DNA of 5,826 nt from Thermoleophilia bacterium (GCA_029861485.1 JAOTZF010000118.1:1-5826); one strand, 5' to 3'; shown: positions 1 to 5,280, counted from the first letter of the stretch. The notes: generated by a model from the sequence alone, not told the origin. Made by a program: numbers and translations.

Positions 1-1
1 C

Positions 2-73
2 ACGGATGTGCCGAGTCGTCCAAGCCGGAGGCGCCCGGATGGGCGTCTCCAAAATTCTCCGCAAGGAGAATAA
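2..73 (+). CDS. Possible C-terminal end of an upstream gene, perhaps ftsQ (partial)
   Basis: This frame is open from the left edge to a TAA at 71-73, which ends 11 bases before the ftsA start. Only 23 residues are visible. They are Arg/Pro-rich and polar (ending QNSPQGE), with no recognisable domain. In most dcw clusters ftsQ lies directly before ftsA, often with a few bases of gap, so a disordered FtsQ tail is a reasonable guess from position. The sequence itself does not prove it, and the other two frames are also open here. Confidence 0.3.
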   Translation, partial: TDVPSRPSRRRPDGRLQNSPQGE

Positions 74-80
74 GGGGGGA
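74..80 (+). promoter_or_regulatory. Shine-Dalgarno site of ftsA
   Basis: GGGGGGA lies 4 bases before the ATG at 85 and fixes that start. An ATG at 80 overlaps it but is out of frame. The same G-run type precedes ftsZ and the small ORF at 4003, so it looks like a habit of this genome. Confidence 0.65.
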
Positions 81-84
81 TGCA

Positions 85-1314
85 ATGTCCAAGAACGACA
101 ACCTGATCGTCGGAATCGACATCGGGACGACGAAGATCTGCGCAGTCGTCGCAGAAGAAACGGAAAACGGACTCGACATCGTCGGCATCGGGACGCACCC
201 GAGCCGCGGCCTTCGCAAAGGCGTTGTCGTCGACATCGATGCGACGGTCGATTCAATCAAACAGGCGGTCGAAGAAGCGGAACTGATGGCGGATTGCGAG
301 ATCACGTCCGTCTACGCCGGCATTGCCGGGGGGCATATCCGTGCCTTCAACTCGCACGGCGTCGTCGCGGTGAAGGACCGCGAAGTGCGTGAAGGCGATG
401 TCAAACGAGTCATCGATGCGGCCAAGGCGGTCGCGATCCCGATGGACCGCGAGGTCATCCACGTGATTCCGCAGGAATTCATCATCGATGACCAGGACGG
501 GATCCGGGAGCCGCTCGGCATGAGCGGGGTTCGGCTCGAGGCGAAGATCCATATCGTGACGGCCGCTGTCACCAGCGCCCAGAACATCGTGAAGTGCTGC
601 AACAAGGCCGGGCTGAACGTGATCGACATCGTGCTCGAACCGCTCGCGAGTGCCGGCGCCGTACTGGCGGACGACGAGCGAGAACTCGGCGTTTGCATGA
701 TCGACATCGGCGGCGGCACGACCGACATCGCCGTGTTCGCCGAGGGCTCGATCCACCACACGTCGGTGCTCGGACTCGGCGGCGCGCACATCTCGAACGA
801 CATCGCCGTGGGTCTGCGCACGCCCTTCGAAGAGGCGGAGCGCATCAAGAAGCGCTTCGGCGTCTCGTCGGCGCGCTTCCTCGCGAGTGACGACGTGATC
901 AGCGTGCCGAGCGTCGGTGGCCGCCGACCGCGCGAGGTGTCGCGCAAGATCCTGTGCGAAATCATCGAGCCGCGGGTGGACGAGATCCTGAGCCTCGCCC
1001 GCCAGTCGCTGGTGAAGGAAGGGCTCGAAGATGCGATCCCGTCCGGGGTCGTGCTGACCGGCGGCGCCTCGGCGCTCGCCGGCCTGCTCGACCTCGCCGA
1101 AGAGATCTTCGAGAGTCCGGTGCGCGCCGGCATGCCGACGCGCATCGGCGGCCTGCAAGACGTGGTGCGCGGGCCGATGTACGCGACCGGCGTCGGGCTC
1201 GTGCTCTACGGCACCGGCCAGGACCGGCCCGACACCCGCTTCCGGATCCGCGACGAATCGATCTTCGGCCGGGTCAAGCAGCGGATGCGGGACTGGTTCT
1301 ACCAGTTCGAATAG
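85..1314 (+). CDS. ftsA: Cell division protein FtsA
   Basis: FtsA is an actin-fold ATPase that tethers FtsZ filaments to the inner face of the cytoplasmic membrane and recruits later divisome proteins. The 409-residue product is close to the usual ~420. Visible parts in order: the phosphate-1 loop GIDIGTTKI (10-18); the FtsA-specific 1C/SHS2 region at roughly 85-165, including the conserved VIHVIPQEF; the phosphate-2 loop IDIGGGTTDIAVF (206-218); the adenosine-site motif VVLTGGAS (322-329); and a C-terminal amphipathic helix (about 392-409, IFGRVKQRMRDWFYQF) that matches the FtsA membrane-targeting sequence. The ATG at 85 is chosen because a GGGGGGA ribosome site precedes it and the protein begins directly before the ATPase fold. 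It lies 135 bases before ftsZ on the same strand, the standard dcw order. Identification is very secure. Confidence 0.97.
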   Translation: MSKNDNLIVGIDIGTTKICAVVAEETENGLDIVGIGTHPSRGLRKGVVVDIDATVDSIKQAVEEAELMADCEITSVYAGIAGGHIRAFNSHGVVAVKDREVREGDVKRVIDAAKAVAIPMDREVIHVIPQEFIIDDQDGIREPLGMSGVRLEAKIHIVTAAVTSAQNIVKCCNKAGLNVIDIVLEPLASAGAVLADDERELGVCMIDIGGGTTDIAVFAEGSIHHTSVLGLGGAHISNDIAVGLRTPFEEAERIKKRFGVSSARFLASDDVISVPSVGGRRPREVSRKILCEIIEPRVDEILSLARQSLVKEGLEDAIPSGVVLTGGASALAGLLDLAEEIFESPVRAGMPTRIGGLQDVVRGPMYATGVGLVLYGTGQDRPDTRFRIRDESIFGRVKQRMRDWFYQFE

Positions 1315-1383
1315 CCCCGCCCGGTCGGCCGCGCTTCGGGCGGTCGAGGGCGTGTGGAGCGGGTCGAAAAACTCGCAAAAGGT

Positions 1384-1412
1384 CTAACAAGAACGTGGTT
1401 TTTCTGTAGAAT
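1384..1412 (+). promoter_or_regulatory. Candidate sigma70-type promoter for ftsZ
   Basis: The ftsA-ftsZ gap contains a -35-like CTAACA (1384-1389, 4 of 6 to TTGACA), a spacer of exactly 17 bases, and a -10-like TAGAAT (1407-1412, 5 of 6 to TATAAT). The surrounding bases are clearly more AT-rich than the coding sequence on either side. Transcription would begin near 1419, giving a leader of about 30 bases before ftsZ. This would let ftsZ be expressed independently of upstream dcw genes, as known in several bacteria. The call rests on consensus matching only. Confidence 0.5.
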
Positions 1413-1436
1413 TCCCGCGACGTCCAGATCGCGCAT

Positions 1437-1446
1437 GGGGGGTGAG
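1437..1446 (+). promoter_or_regulatory. Shine-Dalgarno site deciding the ftsZ start
   Basis: GGGGGGTGAG ends 3 bases before the ATG at 1450, with its G-run 7 bases away. Another in-frame ATG at 1435 directly abuts this run and has no comparable site of its own, so 1450 is preferred. Confidence 0.6.
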
Positions 1447-1449
1447 ATC

Positions 1450-2847
1450 ATGGCGACGAAACGTACATCTCGAGGTACGTCCGGCGGCAGCTCCAGCGGC
1501 GAGAGCCGGCCGGAGAACGCCAAGAGAACCGAGACCCAGCAGGACCTGCTGCCGGACGAGGGCGATCTGCTCGAGTTCGCGGACACCGCCAGTCATCGCG
1601 CGATCATCAAGGTCGTGGGCTGTGGCGGGGGCGGCGGCAACGCGCTCAACAACATGGTGGTGTCGGGCCTGGCGGGCGTCGACTTCATCGCCGCCAATAC
1701 CGACGCCCAGGCGCTGCAGCACAACCGTGCGCCGATCAAGGTGCAGCTTGGCAGTGAAGTGACGCGCGGCCTCGGCTGCGGCGCGGACCCGAACAAGGGA
1801 CGCGAGTCGGCGCTCGAGGTGCGCGAGCGTCTGGGCGAGGCGTTCGCGGGGACGGACATGGTCTTCGTCACCGCCGGCCTCGGCGGCGGCACCGGCACCG
1901 GCGCCGCGCCGATCGTGGCGGAGGTGGCCAAGGAGGCGGGCGCGCTCACCGTCGGTGTGGTGACCAAGCCGTTCCTGTTCGAAGGCAAGGTGCGGATGAA
2001 GCACGCGGAGCGCGGGCTCGAAGAGCTCCACCGCGTGGTCGACACCGTCATCACGATCCCGAACCAGCGCCTGCTCGCACTCGCGGGCAAGGGCACCGCC
2101 ATGCGCGACGCCTTCAAGCTGGCCGACGACGTGCTGTTCAACGCTGTGCGCGGCATCTCGGATCTCATCACGATCCACGGGCTCATCAATCTCGACTTCG
2201 CCGACGTGCGGACGATCATGAACGAGATGGGCGTCGCGCTGATGGGCACCGGCACCGCCATCGGCGACGAGCGCGCCGAGGACGCGGCCCGCATGGCCAT
2301 CTCGAGCCCGCTGCTCGAGGATCTCTCGATCGACGGCGCCCACGGTGTGCTGATCAACATCACCGGTGGCTCCGATCTGTCGCTGTTCGAGGTCAACGAG
2401 GCGTCGACGCTGATCCAGGAGGCGGCCCACGAAGATGCGAACATCATCTTCGGTGCCGTGATCGACGAGAGCATGCCCGACGGCGAGATGCGGGTGACCG
2501 TGATCGCGACGGGTCTCGTCGACGATCGCATGCGCCGGGGCCGGGACGACTCCGCGCGGGAGATCGAGGATCACAGCAACGTGACGCCGCTGCGCCGCGA
2601 GCCGGTGCCGGCGGAGACGACCACGGTCACGGCCGAGACCCGCCCGGAGCCGATTCCGGTGACGGTGCCGGGACCGGATGTGGCCGAGCCAGCCGCCGCC
2701 CCGGGGCAGGATCAGGGAGACGACTTCCTGTCGCCGTTCGAGGACGAGCTCGACGTGCCGACCTTCCTGCGCCGGCAGGGCGCCACGCCCGACGACGAGG
2801 ACGAGGACCGGGAGACGCCCGCGTTCCTGCGCCGCTCGGCGGACTGA
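1450..2847 (+). CDS. ftsZ: Cell division protein FtsZ with extended N-terminus and two C-terminal peptides
   Basis: FtsZ is the tubulin-like GTPase that assembles the cytokinetic Z ring in the cytoplasm. The 465-residue product is longer than the usual 380-400. A polar Ser/Thr/Glu-rich N-terminal extension of about 50 residues precedes the GTPase fold. The fold begins at IIKVVGCGGGGGN (52-64), where Cys58 sits at a position that is usually Val or Ala. The tubulin signature GGGTGTG is at 145-151. The catalytic T7 loop NLDFADV is at 247-253 with N247, D249 and D252 intact. A disordered Pro/Thr/Glu-rich linker runs from about 370 to 425. The tail carries a canonical FtsA/ZipA-binding peptide, LDVPTFLRRQ (434-443), then an acidic spacer, then a second copy, ETPAFLRRSAD (455-465), at the very end. 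The alternative in-frame starts are ATG 1435 or codons from 1354. The identity is certain; the effect of the second peptide is unknown. Confidence 0.97.
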   Translation: MATKRTSRGTSGGSSSGESRPENAKRTETQQDLLPDEGDLLEFADTASHRAIIKVVGCGGGGGNALNNMVVSGLAGVDFIAANTDAQALQHNRAPIKVQLGSEVTRGLGCGADPNKGRESALEVRERLGEAFAGTDMVFVTAGLGGGTGTGAAPIVAEVAKEAGALTVGVVTKPFLFEGKVRMKHAERGLEELHRVVDTVITIPNQRLLALAGKGTAMRDAFKLADDVLFNAVRGISDLITIHGLINLDFADVRTIMNEMGVALMGTGTAIGDERAEDAARMAISSPLLEDLSIDGAHGVLINITGGSDLSLFEVNEASTLIQEAAHEDANIIFGAVIDESMPDGEMRVTVIATGLVDDRMRRGRDDSAREIEDHSNVTPLRREPVPAETTTVTAETRPEPIPVTVPGPDVAEPAAAPGQDQGDDFLSPFEDELDVPTFLRRQGATPDDEDEDRETPAFLRRSAD

Positions 2848-2867
2848 GACCGACCCCGGTCGGAACC

Positions 2868-2906
2868 CGAACGGCGGGAGGGGCAACCTTCCCGCCGTTC
2901 GCTTTT
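2868..2906 (+). terminator. Intrinsic terminator after ftsZ
   Basis: A 15-bp stem (2868-2882 with 2887-2901, one G-U pair and otherwise perfect) is capped by the tetraloop GCAA, a GNRA type, and followed by CTTTT (2902-2906). It starts about 20 bases past the ftsZ stop. A smaller CCGACC/GGTCGG hairpin (2850-2863) lies just before it. The T-run is short, but stem length and position make this the end of the dcw transcript. Confidence 0.85.
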
Positions 2907-2953
2907 GCGGCTGGCCTTGCCCGGAAGTCCTTGCTCCGGCAGCCTTGGCCGCC

Positions 2954-3763
2954 ATGTCCGAATCCCTCATCCAGATCGAGCGCGACGCCGGCGTCGTCAC
3001 CCTCAGCTTCCACGACCCCGAACGCCGCAACGCCATGACCCGCGCCATGGGAGAGGCCTTCTCCCGAGAGATCGCGGCCCTGCGGCGCGAGCCCGACCTG
3101 CGCGCGGTGGTCCTGACCGGCGCCGGCCGCGCCTTCTCGGCCGGAGGCGACCTCGGCATGCTCGAGGAGCTCGCGACCACCGGAGCGGCGCAGCGCGGGT
3201 TGGCCGACCGCGAGATCCGCGACACGATGCGCAGCTTCTACGGGCTGTTCCTATCCGTGCGCGAGCTCGCGTGTCCGAGCGTCGCCGCCATCAACGGGCA
3301 CGCGATCGGCGCGGGACTGTGCGTCGCACTTGCGTGCGATCTGCGTGTCGCTGCGCGCGACGCCAAGCTCGGCCTCAACTTCACCAAGCTGGCGATCCAC
3401 CCGGGCATGGGGGCGACCTGGACCCTCCCCCGCCTCGTCGGATCGGCCCGCGCGGCGGAGCTGCTCTACACGAGTCGGCTCTTCTCCGGCGAGGAGGCGC
3501 AGGCCATGGGCCTGGTGAGCCAGGCGCTCGCGGCCGAGGCTGTACTCCCCGCCGCGCAGGCCCTCGGGCGCGAGATCGCCGAGTGCTCTCCCATCGCCGT
3601 CAGCGGCTTGAAGCAAGCCCTGGCCCGCAGCGCCGGGGCCACCCTGGAGGATCAGCTCTCGTTCGAAGCGGCGGAGCAAGCCACCTGCTTCCAGAGCGAA
3701 GACGTGCACGAGGGGCTGGCCGCGGCGCGCGAGCGGCGCGCGCCGCGCTTCCAGGGGCGCTAG
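2954..3763 (+). CDS. Crotonase-superfamily protein (enoyl-CoA hydratase/isomerase-like) lacking both hydratase glutamates
   Basis: The 269-residue product has the length and layout of the crotonase fold, a cytoplasmic trimer-forming family acting on acyl-CoA thioesters. The N-terminal HDPERRNAM (20-28) is typical of the CoA-binding region. The first oxyanion-hole segment is AFSAGGDL (60-67) and the second is NGHAIGAGL (114-122), followed by ACDLRVAA. Aligned by eye to rat mitochondrial enoyl-CoA hydratase, Glu144 corresponds to Cys123 and Glu164 to Phe143. The classical hydration chemistry is therefore unlikely. His149, in KLAIHPGMGAT (145-155), lies beside the active-site turn and may matter. 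An isomerase, hydrolase, decarboxylase or dehalogenase-like activity cannot be separated by sequence. The start is ATG 2954, where homology begins. No clear Shine-Dalgarno site precedes it. It follows the ftsZ terminator, so it probably has its own promoter, which I could not identify. Confidence 0.88.
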   Translation: MSESLIQIERDAGVVTLSFHDPERRNAMTRAMGEAFSREIAALRREPDLRAVVLTGAGRAFSAGGDLGMLEELATTGAAQRGLADREIRDTMRSFYGLFLSVRELACPSVAAINGHAIGAGLCVALACDLRVAARDAKLGLNFTKLAIHPGMGATWTLPRLVGSARAAELLYTSRLFSGEEAQAMGLVSQALAAEAVLPAAQALGREIAECSPIAVSGLKQALARSAGATLEDQLSFEAAEQATCFQSEDVHEGLAAARERRAPRFQGR

Positions 3764-3839
3764 TTCCCAGAACTGCGCTAGGCGTGCCGCGGGTGCTTGC
3801 CTTCGCTGACTCGGAGCCAGCATTCGAGCGTGCGATTTG

Positions 3840-3853
3840 GTGACCGATGTCAC
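3840..3853. promoter_or_regulatory. CRP/FNR-like operator dyad GTGAC-N4-GTCAC (copy 1)
   Basis: A perfect dyad, GTGAC CGAT GTCAC, lies 77 bases past the crotonase stop and about 150 bases before the small ORF. Its TGA-N6-TCA spacing is that of CRP (TGTGA-N6-TCACA) and FNR (TTGAT-N4-ATCAA) sites. A second dyad with identical arms and N4 spacing lies upstream of the PilZ gene. Which regulator binds, if any, is inference. I could not place a convincing -10/-35 pair beside this copy. Confidence 0.4.
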
Positions 3854-3904
3854 GCCGGGTGCATTCTTCGTGTGCTACCGCTCAAGTACGGGTGGGATCC
3901 TACG

Positions 3905-3957
3905 AAGAGCAATGACGGCTGCTCTTGGTGGGAATGGGGTTCCGGCGGACGGGACCC
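3905..3957 (+). other. Two consecutive hairpins, possible structured leader of the small ORF
   Basis: Hairpin A pairs AAGAGCA (3905-3911) with TGCTCTT (3920-3926), 7 perfect pairs and an 8-base loop. Hairpin B pairs GGGTTCC (3937-3943) with GGGACCC (3951-3957), 7 pairs including one G-U and a 7-base loop. Neither is followed by a T-run, so they do not look like terminators. They lie between the dyad at 3840 and the small ORF at 4003, where a 5' leader would be. No known riboswitch class was recognised. Confidence 0.25.
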
Positions 3958-4002
3958 TTGCTGCGACAGTCGTCCATAGATGCTGATCTTGGGGGGACCT
4001 CC

Positions 4003-4089
4003 TTGGCGCGCGCGCTTCGCAACCACAATGTCTGGCTGGTTCTGACCTACGTGGGGCTCATCTTCTTGATGGCCCGGACGTACGCGTAG
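4003..4089 (+). CDS. Probable small single-span membrane protein (28 residues)
   Basis: TTG at 4003 opens a 28-codon frame ending at TAG 4087-4089. A GGGGGG run (3991-3996) lies 6 bases upstream, the same ribosome-site type as ftsA and ftsZ. Third codon positions are G or C in 25 of 28 codons, matching the neighbouring genes, against about 70% in the 23 in-frame codons upstream. The product has a short N-terminus with two arginines, then a hydrophobic span VWLVLTYVGLIFLMA (residues 11-25), then RTYA: a plausible single transmembrane segment. The same frame could start at ATG 3934, giving 51 residues, but that start has a ribosome site too close and poorer codon use. I do not recognise a family and propose no function. 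It could be a chance ORF. Confidence 0.45.
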   Translation: MARALRNHNVWLVLTYVGLIFLMARTYA

Positions 4090-4098
4090 CGCGTAACG
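4079..4098. repeat. Palindrome spanning the small ORF stop codon
   Basis: TACGCG (4081-4086) and CGCGTA (4090-4095) form perfect arms around the stop codon TAG. The stem can extend by CG/CG (4079-4080 with 4097-4098) past a single bulged A at 4096. It could fold in RNA at the end of the reading frame. There is no T-run after it. Confidence 0.4.
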
Positions 4099-4114
4099 AA
4101 CGGCTCCCTGAGCG

Positions 4115-4212
4115 CTTGCCGGGACCCAGCTCGGGGCCTGCCCCGAGCAACCGAGGCACGCCGAAGGCGTGCCGTGCCAGCAGGGCGGCTTCGCCGCCCG
4201 CTAACCGGCAAG
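4115..4212. other. Cloverleaf-like element: three perfect hairpins closed by a perfect outer stem
   Basis: The outer stem pairs CTTGCCGG (4115-4122) with CCGGCAAG (4205-4212), 8 bp. Inside are three perfect hairpins: GCTCGGGGC/GCCCCGAGC (4129-4137 with 4140-4148), GGCACGCC/GGCGTGCC (4155-4162 with 4166-4173, loop GAA), and GGGCGGC/GCCGCCC (4183-4189 with 4193-4199, loop TTC). The element starts two bases beyond the ndk stop, between converging transcripts from the two strands, so a two-way transcription block or mRNA 3'-end protection is plausible. There is no T-run. It could also be a dispersed palindromic repeat of the REP kind, or a structured RNA. The arms are too long and lack the conserved bases for a tRNA. 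Confidence 0.6.
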
Positions 4213-4213
4213 A

Positions 4214-4657
4214 TCAGGTCAGCGCCTCGACCGGGGCCAGGATCTCGGACGCGTTGAAGAAGTACGAGATCTCGACCTTCGCCGTCTCGGGAGCGTCGGA
4301 GCCGTGGGTCGCGTTGCGCTCGATGTCGGTGCCGAAGTCGCCCCGGATGGTGCCGGCCGGAGCCTCACTGGAGTTCGTGGGCCCGAGCAGGTCCCGGTGG
4401 GCCAGGATCGCGTTCTCGCCCTCGAGCACGCTCACCACGACCGGCCCCGAGGTCATGAACTTCACCAGCTCCCCGTAGAAGGGGCGCTCCTTGTGCACCG
4501 CATAGAAGCCCTGAGCCAGCGTCTCGCTGAGCTGGATCCGCTTCATCGCGAGAATCTTGAGCCCCGCCTGCTCGAACCGGGCGAGGATCTCACCGGTCGC
4601 GCCGGGCTTCGCCGTGGCATCCGGCTTGATGATCGAGAGGGTTCGTTCGACGGCCAT
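4214..4657 (-). CDS. ndk: Nucleoside diphosphate kinase
   Basis: Ndk transfers the gamma-phosphate of ATP to nucleoside diphosphates through a phosphohistidine, balancing cytoplasmic NTP and dNTP pools. The 147-residue product is near the family's usual ~140-150. It begins MAVERTLSIIKPDA, with the conserved Lys11 of the IIKPDA motif. The catalytic histidine is His118 in the signature NATHGSD (115-121). RPFYGELV (58-65), SGPVVVSVLEG (70-80) and GTIRGDFG (102-109) are further family motifs. The frame is open upstream to 4726, but ATG 4657 is chosen because it starts at the conserved N-terminus and has GAGGAG 9 bases ahead. It is the last minus-strand gene before the cloverleaf, 119 bases downstream of the PilZ gene. 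The gap could hold its own promoter, though none stood out. Nothing appears broken. Confidence 0.97.
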   Translation of the reverse strand: MAVERTLSIIKPDATAKPGATGEILARFEQAGLKILAMKRIQLSETLAQGFYAVHKERPFYGELVKFMTSGPVVVSVLEGENAILAHRDLLGPTNSSEAPAGTIRGDFGTDIERNATHGSDAPETAKVEISYFFNASEILAPVEALT

Positions 4658-4666
4658 CGCAAGGGT

Positions 4667-4672
4667 CTCCTC
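4667..4672 (-). promoter_or_regulatory. Shine-Dalgarno site of ndk
   Basis: GAGGAG on the minus strand lies 9 bases before ATG 4657. It supports that start over longer in-frame alternatives reaching to 4726. Confidence 0.7.
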
Positions 4673-4725
4673 AGACGCTGGGTCCAGTGTGAGGCGGGAT
4701 CCTAGCCAGCCAGAAACCGAGCGCA

Positions 4726-4741
4726 CCCCGAAGCGTCGGGG
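4726..4741 (-). terminator. Weak candidate terminator after the PilZ gene
   Basis: Read on the minus strand, CCCCGA and TCGGGG form a 6-bp hairpin with a 4-base loop, 35 bases after the PilZ stop. A tiny CCGG/CCGG hairpin (4747-4758) followed by CTTTCC precedes it. No real T-run follows, so this could equally be a chance GC palindrome in the leader of ndk. Confidence 0.25.
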
Positions 4742-4776
4742 GAAAGCCGGTTGGCCGGAGCGCGGGACTGGAGTGC

Positions 4777-5274
4777 TCAGTCCGCGACGGCGCTCAACGA
4801 GTTGTCGATGAAGGCGCGGAGCTGCTCGTGCTGCTCCACCTCCAGGTTGCGAAACTCGACCCCGAAGCCGGACGGGCCGTCGGGGTTGCCGGCGTTCCGG
4901 GCATGGATCACCTCGGCCTCGAGCCGCAGCGGAGCGGGCGTCATCTCGCCCTCGATCTCCAGGCGCAGCGGCGTCCCGGGCGGAAGCGGATCGATGCAGG
5001 CGACGAACAAACCGCCCTCCGAGAGGTTGATCAGGGCGGCGGCATGTTCGCCGTCGGCCTCGTAGCGAACCTTCAGGTGAGTCGGCACCCGGAGGTGCCT
5101 CGGATGCTTGTCGGGCCCGACCGGCGGCGTGTGTCCGAATTCGAAGGAGAGGAGATCGCGCAGCTCGCTCCAGCGTTCGAGATCCAGCACCGAGAGCGGC
5201 GGGTCCCCCTCGACCCGACGCCGATTCAGCGCCGTGAACTCTCCTGCCAGTTCTGCGAGCCGGCGATTCCCCAT
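4777..5274 (-). CDS. Small PilZ-domain protein (putative c-di-GMP receptor)
   Basis: PilZ domains bind cyclic di-GMP and pass the signal to motility, polysaccharide or transcription partners in the cytoplasm. The 165-residue product has a helical N-terminal part (about 1-45, containing ALNRRRVEGDPPLSV and ERWSELRDLL) and a PilZ-like beta domain (about 56-160). The NxSxxG motif is intact: N83, S85 and G88 in NLSEGGLF. The expected RxxxR is not: before the strand there is RHLRVP (R59, R62), with Pro58 where the first Arg should be. PPGTPLRLEIEG and GFGVEF fit the PilZ-like paralogue family abundant in Myxococcus-type genomes, recalled from memory. Start: ATG 5274 is preferred. A TTG at 5292 would add six residues, and neither has a strong ribosome site. 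There is no signal peptide or membrane segment. It lies 79 bases downstream of the oxidoreductase on the same strand, but a candidate promoter in the gap suggests separate expression. Confidence 0.85.
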   Translation of the reverse strand: MGNRRLAELAGEFTALNRRRVEGDPPLSVLDLERWSELRDLLSFEFGHTPPVGPDKHPRHLRVPTHLKVRYEADGEHAAALINLSEGGLFVACIDPLPPGTPLRLEIEGEMTPAPLRLEAEVIHARNAGNPDGPSGFGVEFRNLEVEQHEQLRAFIDNSLSAVAD

Positions 5275-5280
5275 GCAGGG

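Noticed and set aside
1..84. N-terminal extension of FtsA to the left edge (frame open from base 1)
   Set aside because: No start codon with a ribosome site in that frame, and FtsA homology begins at the ATG at 85 behind GGGGGGA.
556..572. GTGAC-N7-GTCAC inside ftsA
   Set aside because: Same half-sites as the two dyads but with a different spacing and within coding sequence; probably chance. It is a reminder that the half-sites alone are not rare here.
253..1158. 301-codon and 277-codon minus-strand frames opposite ftsA
   Set aside because: Shadow frames of ftsA; their composition is biased and no family is recognisable.
1317..1343. CCGCCCG/CGGGCGG inverted repeat just after ftsA
   Set aside because: A 7-bp stem with a 13-base loop and no T-run. 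Too weak to call a terminator in DNA this GC-rich.
1384..3225. 613-codon open frame on the minus strand opposite ftsZ
   Set aside because: Long antisense frames are expected opposite a GC-rich gene. The translation is Arg/His/Ala-rich without motifs, while ftsZ on the other strand is certain.
3797..3979. 60-codon frame with TTG start in the intergenic region
   Set aside because: No ribosome site, and an odd composition rich in Cys, Trp and Arg. It overlaps the dyad and hairpins, and codon use is unlike the neighbours.
4115..4212. tRNA gene or integron attC site as explanation of the cloverleaf
   Set aside because: Arms of 7-9 bp with 2-3 base loops do not fit tRNA D, anticodon and T arms, and no GTTRRRY/RYYYAAC pair flanks it.
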